Assembly (NCBI GenBank): GCA_032119795.1
Contig: JAUMFO010000003.1
Coordinates: 62,001 to 126,000 of the forward strand
DNA length: 64,000 nucleotides
Source of the DNA: JAGIBJ01 sp032119795
Lineage (GTDB): Bacteria; Actinomycetota; Thermoleophilia; Solirubrobacterales; Solirubrobacteraceae
Direction: 5' to 3'
Shown here: piece after piece, positions 16,379 to 23,336 of the stretch
Position numbering within the stretch: the first letter of the stretch is position 1
How the letters are laid out: each line of letters starts with the position of its first letter
Notes under the pieces: model-generated
What the model saw: the letters and a program-made list of their open reading frames with translations, nothing else
What the model was told of the DNA's origin: nothing
Databases searched by the model: none
Position numbers and translations under genes: made by a program

Positions 16379-16748
16379 AGTCCGCCCGGCGCCCGCCGGC
16401 GCCGCAACGCGCCCAAATCCGCCGCCGCCAACCAGCTCAGACGCCGAACGGGCTCGGCCTTCGCCGCCCCGACGCCCCCAAACCCCGAAACGATCGCCAT
16501 TCCGCCGCCGCCAAGGACCCAGGCGCCGTAGAAGCCGCCAACGATCCGCCGCCGCCAAGGACCCCGTCGCCGTAGAAGCCGCCAACGACCCGCCGCCGCC
16601 AAGGACCCAGGCGCCATAGAAGCCGCCAAGTCCCACCGCCGCCAGGGACCAAGTCGCCGTCAAAACCCGCCAGCCCAGCCACCGCCGCAGCCGCAGCGGT
16701 CCGCCGCTGCCGCTCGCCGCCCGCCCGCTCGCCACTTGCGGCCTCTCC

Positions 16749-17951
16749 CTAGAAGCTGCGGCCTCGCCACGTGCGGACGGGCCGCAGCGTGCCGCGCGTC
16801 AGGGCTGCCGCGGCGATCGGATCCGCCAGCGGCGCCAGCAGCGCCAACGGATCGGTGCGGCCCGCGGCCCCAGCGACCGACGGGGCGACAGCGTCGTCTG
16901 ACGTGAGATCGCCACCAACGGCGTAGCGCCGGTAGACCTTGGTCAGGGCGCCGACGAGCGCAAGCCGCACGCCGAGCGCGACCCAATCCAGGGGCCGGAG
17001 CGTCGCGAGCGCTCGACGCGGTGAGCGCGTGGCAGACAGTCGCAACAGGCCCCACCACAGCCGCAACCCCGGCAAGCCCTGCACGGCCCACACCACCCCG
17101 AGGTCAAGGAGCTGCCTGGACCGTGGCGATGCCCCCGGGAGCGCCAGGGAGCGCCCGGCCCACTCTCGGATCGCCTCGCCGGCGGACTCGTACATGCGGA
17201 CCGACCCGAGGCTGCTGCCGTCGGCGACCACGACACGCCACCCAGCCGCCGTCAGCGCGCGGGCAAGCGCCACGTCGTCGGTCGGAATCCCGCTGACGAC
17301 CCCAAAACCCCCGGCACGGAGCAGTGGGTCGCGCCGCGCCGCGAAGCACTGGCCGTTGATCGCCGCCACCGACGCCGGCACCCGTTGCACCGTGTCGAGC
17401 GGGCCAAGGCGATAGACGAGGGTCGTCAGCAGCGCCGGATGGAGCACCCGCTGGGCCGCATCCGGGCAGGTGAACCGCAGTTGGGCGGAGACGAGATCGG
17501 CCGCCGCGTCGGCCAGCAGCAGCGCCACCGCGGCCGGAAGCGACGCATCAGGCTCAACGTCGGCGTCGAGGAAGACGACGACGTCGCCCGTGGCGGCCAC
17601 AAGCCCCTGCTGCAACGCCCACGGCTTGCCGATCCAGCCGGCAGGCAACTCCGCCCCCTCGACGACGCGCGCCCCATAGTCACGCGCGACCTGTGCGGTG
17701 GCATCGGAGGACCGGTCGTCGACGACCACGACCTCAACGACCCCGGGTGCGTCCACCAGCGGTGCCAGCACCCCAGCGATCCGGTGCTCCTCATCGCGGG
17801 CGGGAATGACGACCGTGATCGCGGGAACACGCGCCGCCGGCCCCGGGGCGTGCAGCGCGGGACGCCGCTCCTTCCCACGCGCGAGGCGCTGAAGGGCGAC
17901 ACCGACGAGCCCCCACTGGGTCGCCGACGAGGCGACCGCCAGCAGCCTCAC
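16749..17951 (-). CDS. GT2 glycosyltransferase, CruG/CrtQ-like
   Basis: A membrane-associated family 2 glycosyltransferase of 400 aa: a hydrophobic N-terminus, a catalytic domain (ITVVIPARDEE, VVVVDDRSSDAT, LPAGWIGKPWALQQG, FLDADVEP as the DXD), then C-terminal hydrophobic helices. The GKPWALQQG block and overall layout resemble the CrtQ/CruG enzymes that glycosylate carotenoids. That and its proximity to the carotenoid genes make it a candidate carotenoid glycosyltransferase, though adjacency to galE equally allows a surface-glycan role. I chose GTG 17951, which overlaps the galE stop by GTGA; a GTG at 18008 would overlap galE by 61 nt. Confidence 0.75.
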   Translation of the reverse strand: MRLLAVASSATQWGLVGVALQRLARGKERRPALHAPGPAARVPAITVVIPARDEEHRIAGVLAPLVDAPGVVEVVVVDDRSSDATAQVARDYGARVVEGAELPAGWIGKPWALQQGLVAATGDVVVFLDADVEPDASLPAAVALLLADAAADLVSAQLRFTCPDAAQRVLHPALLTTLVYRLGPLDTVQRVPASVAAINGQCFAARRDPLLRAGGFGVVSGIPTDDVALARALTAAGWRVVVADGSSLGSVRMYESAGEAIREWAGRSLALPGASPRSRQLLDLGVVWAVQGLPGLRLWWGLLRLSATRSPRRALATLRPLDWVALGVRLALVGALTKVYRRYAVGGDLTSDDAVAPSVAGAAGRTDPLALLAPLADPIAAAALTRGTLRPVRTWRGRSF

Positions 17952-18946
17952 TGGCCGTGAAGCCTCGCGTCGCCACCAGCGGCGACGTGGTATTCCCAAC
18001 TCGCCCACGCGGAGGTGACCATGTCATCCAGATCCCGGCTGGCGACCCAGCCAAGGTCCTGGTCGATGAGGTCGGCGCTGGCGACGATCCGTGCCGGATC
18101 ACCCGGGCGGCGCGGCGCCACCGCCGGCTCAAAGCCCACGCCGGTTCCCTCACGCACGGCCGTCATGATCTCGCGGACGGTCGAGCCTTCACCACGGCCG
18201 ACGTTGTAAATCGGCGCGACCGGCCGGCCAGCCTCCAGCGCCTGCGCCGCGACGACATGCGCCTCGGCGAGATCCACCACGTGGATGTAGTCGCGGATGC
18301 ACGTGCCGTCGCGCGTCTCGTAGTCGTCGCCGAAGATCTTCGGGGCGTCGCCCTTATCCAGCGCGCGGAAGATCAACGGGAACAGGTTGTAGGGCGACTG
18401 ATCGGAGAGTTCCACCGGACCCGATCCCACCACGTTGAAGTACCGCAGCGACGTCTGGCGGAGCTCCGGCCACGTGTCCGCGACGCGGCGCAGCAGCCAC
18501 TCGCTGACGAGCTTGCTCTCCCCATACGGCGACTCCGGCCCCGTCTCCGTGGCCTCGGTGACGACCTCCTCGGCGGGCGTTCCATAGGTCGCGCAGGACG
18601 ACGAAAACACCATGTTGGTGCACCCGGCCTCGCGCATGGCGTCGAGGATCACGCCCATCCCGTAGATGTTGTCGCGGTAGAACACCGTCGGCTGCTGCAT
18701 CGAGACGCCCGCGTACTTCCACCCCGCGAGGTGCACGACGCCGTCGATCTCGTAGTCCCGAAAGACCCCCGCGACGACCTCGGTGTCGATCACCGAGCCG
18801 ACGACGAGCGGCACGTCGTCCGGCACGAACTCGCGGAACCCGCTGGAGAGGTTGTCGAGAACGACGACGTCGATCTCCGCCGCGTGAAACGCGCGAATGA
18901 TGTGCGAGCCGATGTACCCGGCGCCGCCGGTCAGGAGCCATGCCAT
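17948..18946 (-). CDS. galE: UDP-glucose 4-epimerase (GalE family)
   Basis: An extended short-chain dehydrogenase of 332 aa that interconverts UDP-glucose and UDP-galactose or a related pair. The NAD motif TGGAGYIGSHI is at residues 6-16. The catalytic segment has SSSCATYG with PYGESK (Tyr-x-x-x-Lys), and YIHVVDLAEAH lies near the C-terminal substrate domain. The ATG at 18946 is preferred over upstream in-frame codons because homology begins there and a TAGGAT hexamer lies 7 nt upstream on this strand. It is upstream of, and overlaps, the GT2 gene. Confidence 0.9.
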   Translation of the reverse strand: MAWLLTGGAGYIGSHIIRAFHAAEIDVVVLDNLSSGFREFVPDDVPLVVGSVIDTEVVAGVFRDYEIDGVVHLAGWKYAGVSMQQPTVFYRDNIYGMGVILDAMREAGCTNMVFSSSCATYGTPAEEVVTEATETGPESPYGESKLVSEWLLRRVADTWPELRQTSLRYFNVVGSGPVELSDQSPYNLFPLIFRALDKGDAPKIFGDDYETRDGTCIRDYIHVVDLAEAHVVAAQALEAGRPVAPIYNVGRGEGSTVREIMTAVREGTGVGFEPAVAPRRPGDPARIVASADLIDQDLGWVASRDLDDMVTSAWASWEYHVAAGGDARLHGQ

Positions 18947-19871
18947 GCGAGCGATCCTACGGGGCGACGCGGGTGCGAGCCAGCGACGCTCAGACACTCC
19001 CAGCAACTCGCCAGCGACATCTGAGCGCTCAGACGAAAGGCAAGTCGTCGCTGCCTACGGCCGCGCGATGGATCACGTCGTGGCGTTCGCCGACGACGCG
19101 CGCTTCAAGTGGAACTGGCGCGTCCTCGCCGACCTGCACTTTGACCTCGCCTGGCCCGATCCGAGCGCTCGCCCTGGTCGGGTCCGGACGGGCCCGATGT
19201 TCGTGACCGGCGCCGACGGACGACCGATCTACGAGGCCCCCGATGCCCAGAACGTCGGACCGCTCCTCGATGAGCTCGTGACCTGGCTGCGCAAGGGCGA
19301 CACCGACGCCCCCTCCGTCATCCGTGCCGCCATGGCCCACCTGCACCTCGTCTCGATCCACCCCTTCGCGGACGGCAACGGCCGTGCGTCGCGGGTGCTG
19401 CAGTCGCTCGTCCTCGGTCAGGGCGGCCAGCTCGCGCCGGAGATCGCGTCGATCGAGGAGTTCCTCGCCGCGCACACGCAGGACTACTACGACGCCCTCC
19501 AGGCAGCCCACGGCGCGAAGTACGACCCGTCCCGCAGTGCGGAGGGTTGGATCGACTTTTGCCTGCACGCCCACCGCGACCTCGCGCAGCGTCGGGTGGC
19601 GCAGCTGCGGGACGCAAGCCAGCGGTGGGCAACGCTCGAACGGCTGGTGGAAGAGCGTCGCTGGCCGGACCGCCTCGTGATCGCACTGGAGCAGGCCCTC
19701 AGCACCGGGCTCGATCGCGCGGCCTACGCGAGCGAGTCCGGCGTCTCCGACGCGACCGCTTCCAGCGATCTGCGTCGCTTGGTCGACGGAGGGCTGCTGC
19801 TCAGCGAGGGCGCGGGCCGAGCGACGCGCTACGGGCCAGCGCCCGCATTGCGCGAAGCGCTCACTCGCTGA
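18945..19871 (+). CDS. Fic-family protein with C-terminal winged-helix-like region
   Basis: Fic enzymes usually transfer AMP from ATP to target proteins. The active-site motif HPFADGNGRASR (His near residue 139) is intact, so the domain should be catalytically competent. The C-terminal 70 residues (ASESGVSDATASSDLRRLVD) resemble a DNA-binding winged helix. The start is uncertain. ATG 18945 has AGGAG 7 nt upstream but shares a CATG with the galE start. ATG 19068 would remove the segment before the first Fic helix. No clear S/TxxxEG/N inhibitory motif is seen in the N-terminus, so any autoinhibition is unclear. The target is unknown. Confidence 0.8.
   Translation: MRAILRGDAGASQRRSDTPSNSPATSERSDERQVVAAYGRAMDHVVAFADDARFKWNWRVLADLHFDLAWPDPSARPGRVRTGPMFVTGADGRPIYEAPDAQNVGPLLDELVTWLRKGDTDAPSVIRAAMAHLHLVSIHPFADGNGRASRVLQSLVLGQGGQLAPEIASIEEFLAAHTQDYYDALQAAHGAKYDPSRSAEGWIDFCLHAHRDLAQRRVAQLRDASQRWATLERLVEERRWPDRLVIALEQALSTGLDRAAYASESGVSDATASSDLRRLVDGGLLLSEGAGRATRYGPAPALREALTR
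18954..18959 (-). promoter_or_regulatory. -10 element of galE, leaderless geometry
   Basis: TAGGAT on the minus strand ends 7 nt before the galE ATG. If the Fic gene starts at 18945, this promoter lies inside its first codons. Confidence 0.45.
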
Positions 19872-19878
19872 GCGCCAC

Positions 19879-19916
19879 TCGACTTAGTCGACTTAGTTCA
19901 GCGTCCTGGCTAGACT
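19879..19916 (+). promoter_or_regulatory. Promoter and operator of the toxin-antitoxin pair
   Basis: Two tandem 9-bp copies of TCGACTTAG (19879-19887 and 19888-19896) create the palindrome AGTCGACT at 19886-19893. They overlap a possible -35 (TCGACT, 19888-19893). The -10 TAGACT (19911-19916) is 17 nt further and 6 nt before the ATG, a leaderless arrangement. Antitoxin binding to the repeats would block the promoter, the usual autoregulation of such modules. Confidence 0.5.
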
Positions 19917-19922
19917 CCCCTC

Positions 19923-20168
19923 ATGGCCAGCAGGACCGTCGGCATGCACGAGGCAAAGACCCAGCTCTCGCAGCTCGTGCGTGACCTCGAGAACGGCGAC
20001 GAGATCGTCATTACGCGCAGCGGTACACCGGTGGCACGTCTGGTGCCCCCGACCAAGCCGGGAAGCTTCGCCGCGACCAGGGGCATCTTCAAGGGGCAGA
20101 TCTGGATGTCGGACGACTTCAATGAGCCCGACGAAGAGCTCGAGCGCCTCTTCGGGACCCGCGACTAA
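19923..20168 (+). CDS. Phd/YefM-family antitoxin
   Basis: An 81-aa antitoxin of the Phd/YefM fold. The N-terminal DNA-binding dimerisation domain is recognisable from MHEAKTQLSQLVRDLENGDE and IVITRSGTPVARLVP. The C-terminal half, rich in acidic and aromatic residues (IWMSDDFNEPDEELERLFG), would wrap around and neutralise the toxin. Its stop is 2 nt before the PIN toxin start, the classic antitoxin-first order. Confidence 0.9.
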   Translation: MASRTVGMHEAKTQLSQLVRDLENGDEIVITRSGTPVARLVPPTKPGSFAATRGIFKGQIWMSDDFNEPDEELERLFGTRD

Positions 20169-20170
20169 CG

Positions 20171-20533
20171 ATGCTCCTCGACACCCAAGCCGCCCTCTGG
20201 TGGCTGGTCGACGACGACCGCATCTCCGACCGAGCCGCCGCAGCCATCGAAGGCGCGACCGCACTCTCACTGAGCGTCGCGTCGATCTGGGAACTCGAGA
20301 TCAAACGTGCCAAAGGCAAGTTCAACGGGCCGCCGTTGCTCGAACTCAGTTCGCAGGCGGGCTTTCATCTCGTGGAGATCACCGCCGCGCACGCCGTCGC
20401 CGCCGCACGTCTTCCGGCGATTCACGCGGACCCGTTCGACCGGATGATCGTCGCTCAGGCAATGGATCTGCGGACCCCGATCGTCACCGCCGACGCGCTG
20501 CTCGCGCAGTACGACGCCCGCGTGATTTGGTGA
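20171..20533 (+). CDS. PIN-domain toxin (VapC-like)
   Basis: A 120-aa PIN-domain RNase toxin. The metal-binding acids are in place: Asp4 (MLLDTQ), Glu41 (IWELEIK), Asp90 (DPFDRMIVAQA) and Asp108 (VTADALL). Length and architecture match stand-alone VapC-type toxins that cut tRNA or rRNA; this one's target is not predictable. Paired with the Phd-type antitoxin just upstream. The module sits between galE and the glycan genes, as mobile toxin-antitoxin pairs often do. Confidence 0.9.
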   Translation: MLLDTQAALWWLVDDDRISDRAAAAIEGATALSLSVASIWELEIKRAKGKFNGPPLLELSSQAGFHLVEITAAHAVAAARLPAIHADPFDRMIVAQAMDLRTPIVTADALLAQYDARVIW

Positions 20534-20555
20534 CTCGGCAGAGCCGGAGCGGCGC

Positions 20556-21485
20556 CTACCGTCGGCGTTCGCGCAGCCACTGCCGCGTGAACGCGGCGAC
20601 GTACCAAGGGTTGTACTTCGCGTAGCGCACGAAGAGCCGGCGCGGCTCGCGGCTGAGACGGTAGGCCCACTCCAGGCCGCGCTCCTGCATCCACCTCGGT
20701 GCCTGGCTGACGAGCCCGCCATGGAAGTCGAAGGCGGCGCCGACGCCGATGAGGACTGCGGGCTCCAACCGGCCCCTCAGCTGCTGCATCCAGACCTCCT
20801 GCCGCGGCGCACCGAGGCCGCACCAGACCACGTCGGCCTGCGACGCATTGATCATCGCCACGACGTCGTCTTGCTCGGCCGGCGTCAGCGGGCGGAAGAC
20901 CGGCCGGTGGCTGCCGGCGATGATCAGATCCGGGTGGCGGGCCTGGAGACGGTCGATCAGGCGCTGGAGGGCCGTCGGGTCGTCGTCGCGGCCGCCGTAG
21001 AGGAACCAGCGCTGACCCTGCTCCGCGGCGCGGGCCGCTTGGTACGCCATGAGATCCGGGCCGTAGACGCGTCGCTCGATCGGCTCGCCGAGTGCCCTGA
21101 GCCCCCAGGCCACCGGTTGGCCGTCCGGGACGGCGAACGAACTCTCCTGGATCGCCGCCTTAAGCGCCGGATCCTCCTGGGCGGTCATGACCGAGTGGAC
21201 GGCCGTGACGCAGATGTAGTCGCCGACGCGTCCGCGTCGGCCGACTTCGCCCTCGGGCAGACGGGCGAGGTCGCCGGGGGCAGCGCTTGGACCGGCCGCG
21301 ATGCGCCGCGCACGGGCAGCCGCCACCCTCTCATCGATCCACTCCAGGACCTGGGCGTGATCGGTGACGGCTACCGGAAGCCCGAGCAGCGCTCGCGTAC
21401 GGATCGCGGTGCCCTCGAAGTGGGGATCCGGGAGCGCCACCGGGTCGCGCCACGGCGCATCCTGGGCTGGGGCAGGGGCGGGCAC
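20556..21485 (-). CDS. WecG/TagA/CpsF-family glycosyltransferase (GT26)
   Basis: Members of this family add ManNAc-type sugars to lipid-linked acceptors in surface-polymer synthesis. The 309-aa protein has the family blocks CVTAVHSVMTAQEDP, PDGQPVAWGLRALG, VVWCGLGAPRQEVWM and GVGAAFDFHGG followed by APRWMQERGLEWAYRL and EPRRLFVRY. The position normally held by Asn in the NA(H/D) motif reads TAVHS, a mild deviation. The first 30 residues are Pro-rich and the GTG start at 21485 is not certain. It is the last gene before the glycan cluster turns to the plus strand. Confidence 0.88.
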   Translation of the reverse strand: MPAPAPAQDAPWRDPVALPDPHFEGTAIRTRALLGLPVAVTDHAQVLEWIDERVAAARARRIAAGPSAAPGDLARLPEGEVGRRGRVGDYICVTAVHSVMTAQEDPALKAAIQESSFAVPDGQPVAWGLRALGEPIERRVYGPDLMAYQAARAAEQGQRWFLYGGRDDDPTALQRLIDRLQARHPDLIIAGSHRPVFRPLTPAEQDDVVAMINASQADVVWCGLGAPRQEVWMQQLRGRLEPAVLIGVGAAFDFHGGLVSQAPRWMQERGLEWAYRLSREPRRLFVRYAKYNPWYVAAFTRQWLRERRR

Positions 21486-21575
21486 ACCGCGAAGTCTTCC
21501 AGGGACGCCGCGCAGGCCGCAGGCAGGCCGCTGCGGCGAACGAGCGGCCGAGTGTGGCGACGTCGGCGCACCGGC

Positions 21576-22154
21576 TCAGTTCCCCGCGTACACGAATCGG
21601 TCGGTCACGCGGACGCGCCGGGCCTGCGGCCGCTCCGACGAGCTGACGACGAGGAGTTCGACGGCGTCGAGCGTCTCGCCCGTCCACGCGTAGCGCTCGG
21701 CGAAGCACTCTCCGCTGGCGTTGATGTCGACGGTGTAGAGCAGCCGGCCGCCGGAGTCCTGGCGCACGAGCTCGATCCCGGCCGGCTCACCGGCGGCATC
21801 CCAGCGGTGAATCAGCAGATCCGTGCCATCACGCAGGTAGGCGTAGCGCAGCGGCCCAGATCCCCCGATCCAAGAACGCTGCACTACGACCTGCCCGTCA
21901 CCGTCGAGCCCGTACTCATCCTCATCCCGCGGAGATTCCGGGGCGGAGTCGAGCAGGGCATGGTCGGCAACGATTGGGTCCAGTCCGCGGTGGGGCCGCT
22001 GGATCCGGCCGAGCTGTGCGCCGGCCGGCGCCCACACCCAACGCTCGACGGTGCCCGCGATGGACTCGGCCGCTGCCCACGCCGAGGTGTCGTCGACGCG
22101 CTGCGTCAGCTGGACGGCGGCCTGCTTGAGGCGGACGGCAGAGATCAGGGACAT
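21576..22154 (-). CDS. Hypothetical protein
   Basis: A 192-aa acidic protein with no family I recognise. The ATG at 22154 is chosen because GAGGTG lies 6 nt upstream, a good SD; an in-frame GTG at 22163 is possible. There is no signal peptide or membrane helix. The second half alternates short beta-like stretches (YGLDGDGQVVVQ, LRYAYLRDGTDLLIHRW, GRLLYTVDINASGECFAERY), suggesting a beta-sheet domain. It lies 90 nt upstream of the WecG/TagA gene in the same orientation and may be in its operon. Confidence 0.6.
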   Translation of the reverse strand: MSLISAVRLKQAAVQLTQRVDDTSAWAAAESIAGTVERWVWAPAGAQLGRIQRPHRGLDPIVADHALLDSAPESPRDEDEYGLDGDGQVVVQRSWIGGSGPLRYAYLRDGTDLLIHRWDAAGEPAGIELVRQDSGGRLLYTVDINASGECFAERYAWTGETLDAVELLVVSSSERPQARRVRVTDRFVYAGN

Positions 22155-22271
22155 GGGGAGCACCTCTGGGTAGGCAGGACTGGACGAGCACGGATCGGGC
22201 GGTTGGCGCCGATCAGCTCAGGTCCACAACCCTGGCAAGCCGTCCAAAGTTGCGCACCGATGAAAACCCCA

Positions 22272-22299
22272 GTGTTCGACACGGGGATGTGTTCGACAC
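22272..22299. promoter_or_regulatory. Tandem near-palindromic operator-like repeats
   Basis: GTGTTCGACAC occurs at 22272-22282 and again at 22289-22299, 17 bp apart. Each copy is itself a dyad (GTGT and ACAC around TCG). They lie just upstream of the -10 of the NDP-sugar dehydratase gene. This looks like a two-site operator for an unknown regulator. Confidence 0.5.
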
Positions 22300-22317
22300 G
22301 GCGACGGACTCCTCACC

Positions 22318-22323
22318 TACGAT
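22318..22323 (+). promoter_or_regulatory. -10 element of the dehydratase gene, leaderless geometry
   Basis: TACGAT ends 8 nt before the ATG at 22332 and follows the tandem GTGTTCGACAC sites. Confidence 0.5.
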
Positions 22324-22331
22324 GGCGCCCA

Positions 22332-23318
22332 ATGGCTCGCACCCTCGTCACTGGCATCACGGGGCAAGACGGCTCCTACCTCGGCGAGCTGCTGCTGGCG
22401 CGCGGCGATGAGGTCATCGGCATGGTTCGCGAGGCACCCGAGGACGCGCGCGAGCGGATCGTCCCGTCGCTGCGGGGCATCGAACTCGTCCACGGTGATC
22501 TCAGTGGCGCCGAGTCGCTTCGACAGGTGATTGCGACCGTCCGGCCCGAGCGGATCTACCACCTCGCTGCGCCGACGTTCGTCCCTGCCAGCTGGACCGA
22601 CCCCGCCGGCTCCCTCGCCGACGTCGCCGGCTCGACGATGACGCTGCTCGGTGCCGTGGAGCATGAGGTGCCGCAGGCGCGGGTCTTCTTGGCCAGTAGC
22701 GCCGAGGTGTTCGGGGATTGCGACGAGAGCCCCCAGCATGAGCGCACGCCGTGCTACCCGCGCAGCCCCTACGGCGTTGGCAAGCTCGCGGCGCTGCGCT
22801 CGGCTCACGTCTGGCGGGGGCGCGGGCTCCACGTGAGCGCCGGGATCCTCTACAACCACGAGTCGCCCCGGCGGCCGGAGCGGTTCCTCCCGCGCAAGGT
22901 CACCAAGGGCGCGGCGCGGATCGCCGCGGGCCTGCAGGACGGCCTCGAGGTCGGCGACCGCCGCGCCGTCCGCGACTGGAGCCATGCCCGCGACTTCATG
23001 GCCGGCGCGATCTTGGCCGTCGAGCACGACACGCCCGATGACTACGTCTTCGCCAGCGGCCTCGGGCACACCGTTGGAGAGATGATCGATCTCGCCTTCC
23101 GGCTTTGCGGGCTGGAGACCGAGGAGCACGTGACGGTCAACCCCGCCTTCGTCCGCGATCCTGAGGCCACGGCGCCCGTCGGCGATCCGAGCAAGGCCCA
23201 TCGCGTCCTGGGTTGGCGACCGGAGTTCACCTTCGACCAGGTGATCGGGGAGATGGTCGACGCCGACCTCGCGCTGGCCCGAGCCGAGGCGGCGAGTCCA
23301 GCCCCCTCGGATCAGTAG
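22332..23318 (+). CDS. GDP-mannose 4,6-dehydratase-like NDP-sugar enzyme
   Basis: A 328-aa extended SDR protein related to GDP-mannose 4,6-dehydratase. TGITGQDGSYLGELLL opens the NAD domain. SSAEVFG and RSPYGVGKLAA give the Ser and Tyr-x-x-x-Lys, and GILYNHESPRRPERFLPRK is a GMD hallmark. It is divergent from the authentic-looking gmd at 24529-25506 (for example HLAAPTFVPASW instead of NLAAMSFVGTSW), so it may act on another NDP-sugar or as a 4-keto reductase. First of a two-gene plus-strand unit with a GT4 enzyme. Confidence 0.82.
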   Translation: MARTLVTGITGQDGSYLGELLLARGDEVIGMVREAPEDARERIVPSLRGIELVHGDLSGAESLRQVIATVRPERIYHLAAPTFVPASWTDPAGSLADVAGSTMTLLGAVEHEVPQARVFLASSAEVFGDCDESPQHERTPCYPRSPYGVGKLAALRSAHVWRGRGLHVSAGILYNHESPRRPERFLPRKVTKGAARIAAGLQDGLEVGDRRAVRDWSHARDFMAGAILAVEHDTPDDYVFASGLGHTVGEMIDLAFRLCGLETEEHVTVNPAFVRDPEATAPVGDPSKAHRVLGWRPEFTFDQVIGEMVDADLALARAEAASPAPSDQ

Positions 23319-23336
23319 CCTTCGCGGGCCGCTCCC

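Larger units (their letters stand above)
15855..16748. repeat. Structured intergenic repeat island B
   Basis: An 894-nt gene-free island between convergent genes, built like island A (4513-5489). A left arm of TTGGCGGCGG units (for example 16027-16050, with GATTTGAGATCGCTGCGGGG) leads to a central set of hairpins (16166-16378), then a right arm of CCGCCGCCAA units in the opposite orientation. The block 16330-16415 matches 5130-5215 at nearly every base outside a short variable loop. Near 16520-16620 the right arm carries a short tandem repeat containing CCGCCGCCAAGGACC and CCGTAGAAGCCGCCAA. No coding potential beyond low-complexity frames. Confidence 0.85.

Noticed and set aside
14262..16735. 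Long minus-strand frames across island B and the crtA-like region
   Set aside because: They run through repeats and through well-supported genes in other frames and show no recognisable domain.
18008..18010. Earlier GTG start for the GT2 gene at 18008
   Set aside because: It would overlap galE by 61 nt; GTG 17951 gives the GTGA overlap seen throughout the window and removes residues without homology.
20721..22331. Upstream in-frame extension of the GMD-like gene
   Set aside because: The extension is antisense to the WecG/TagA and hypothetical genes and has no homology; the SDR motif starts right after ATG 22332.
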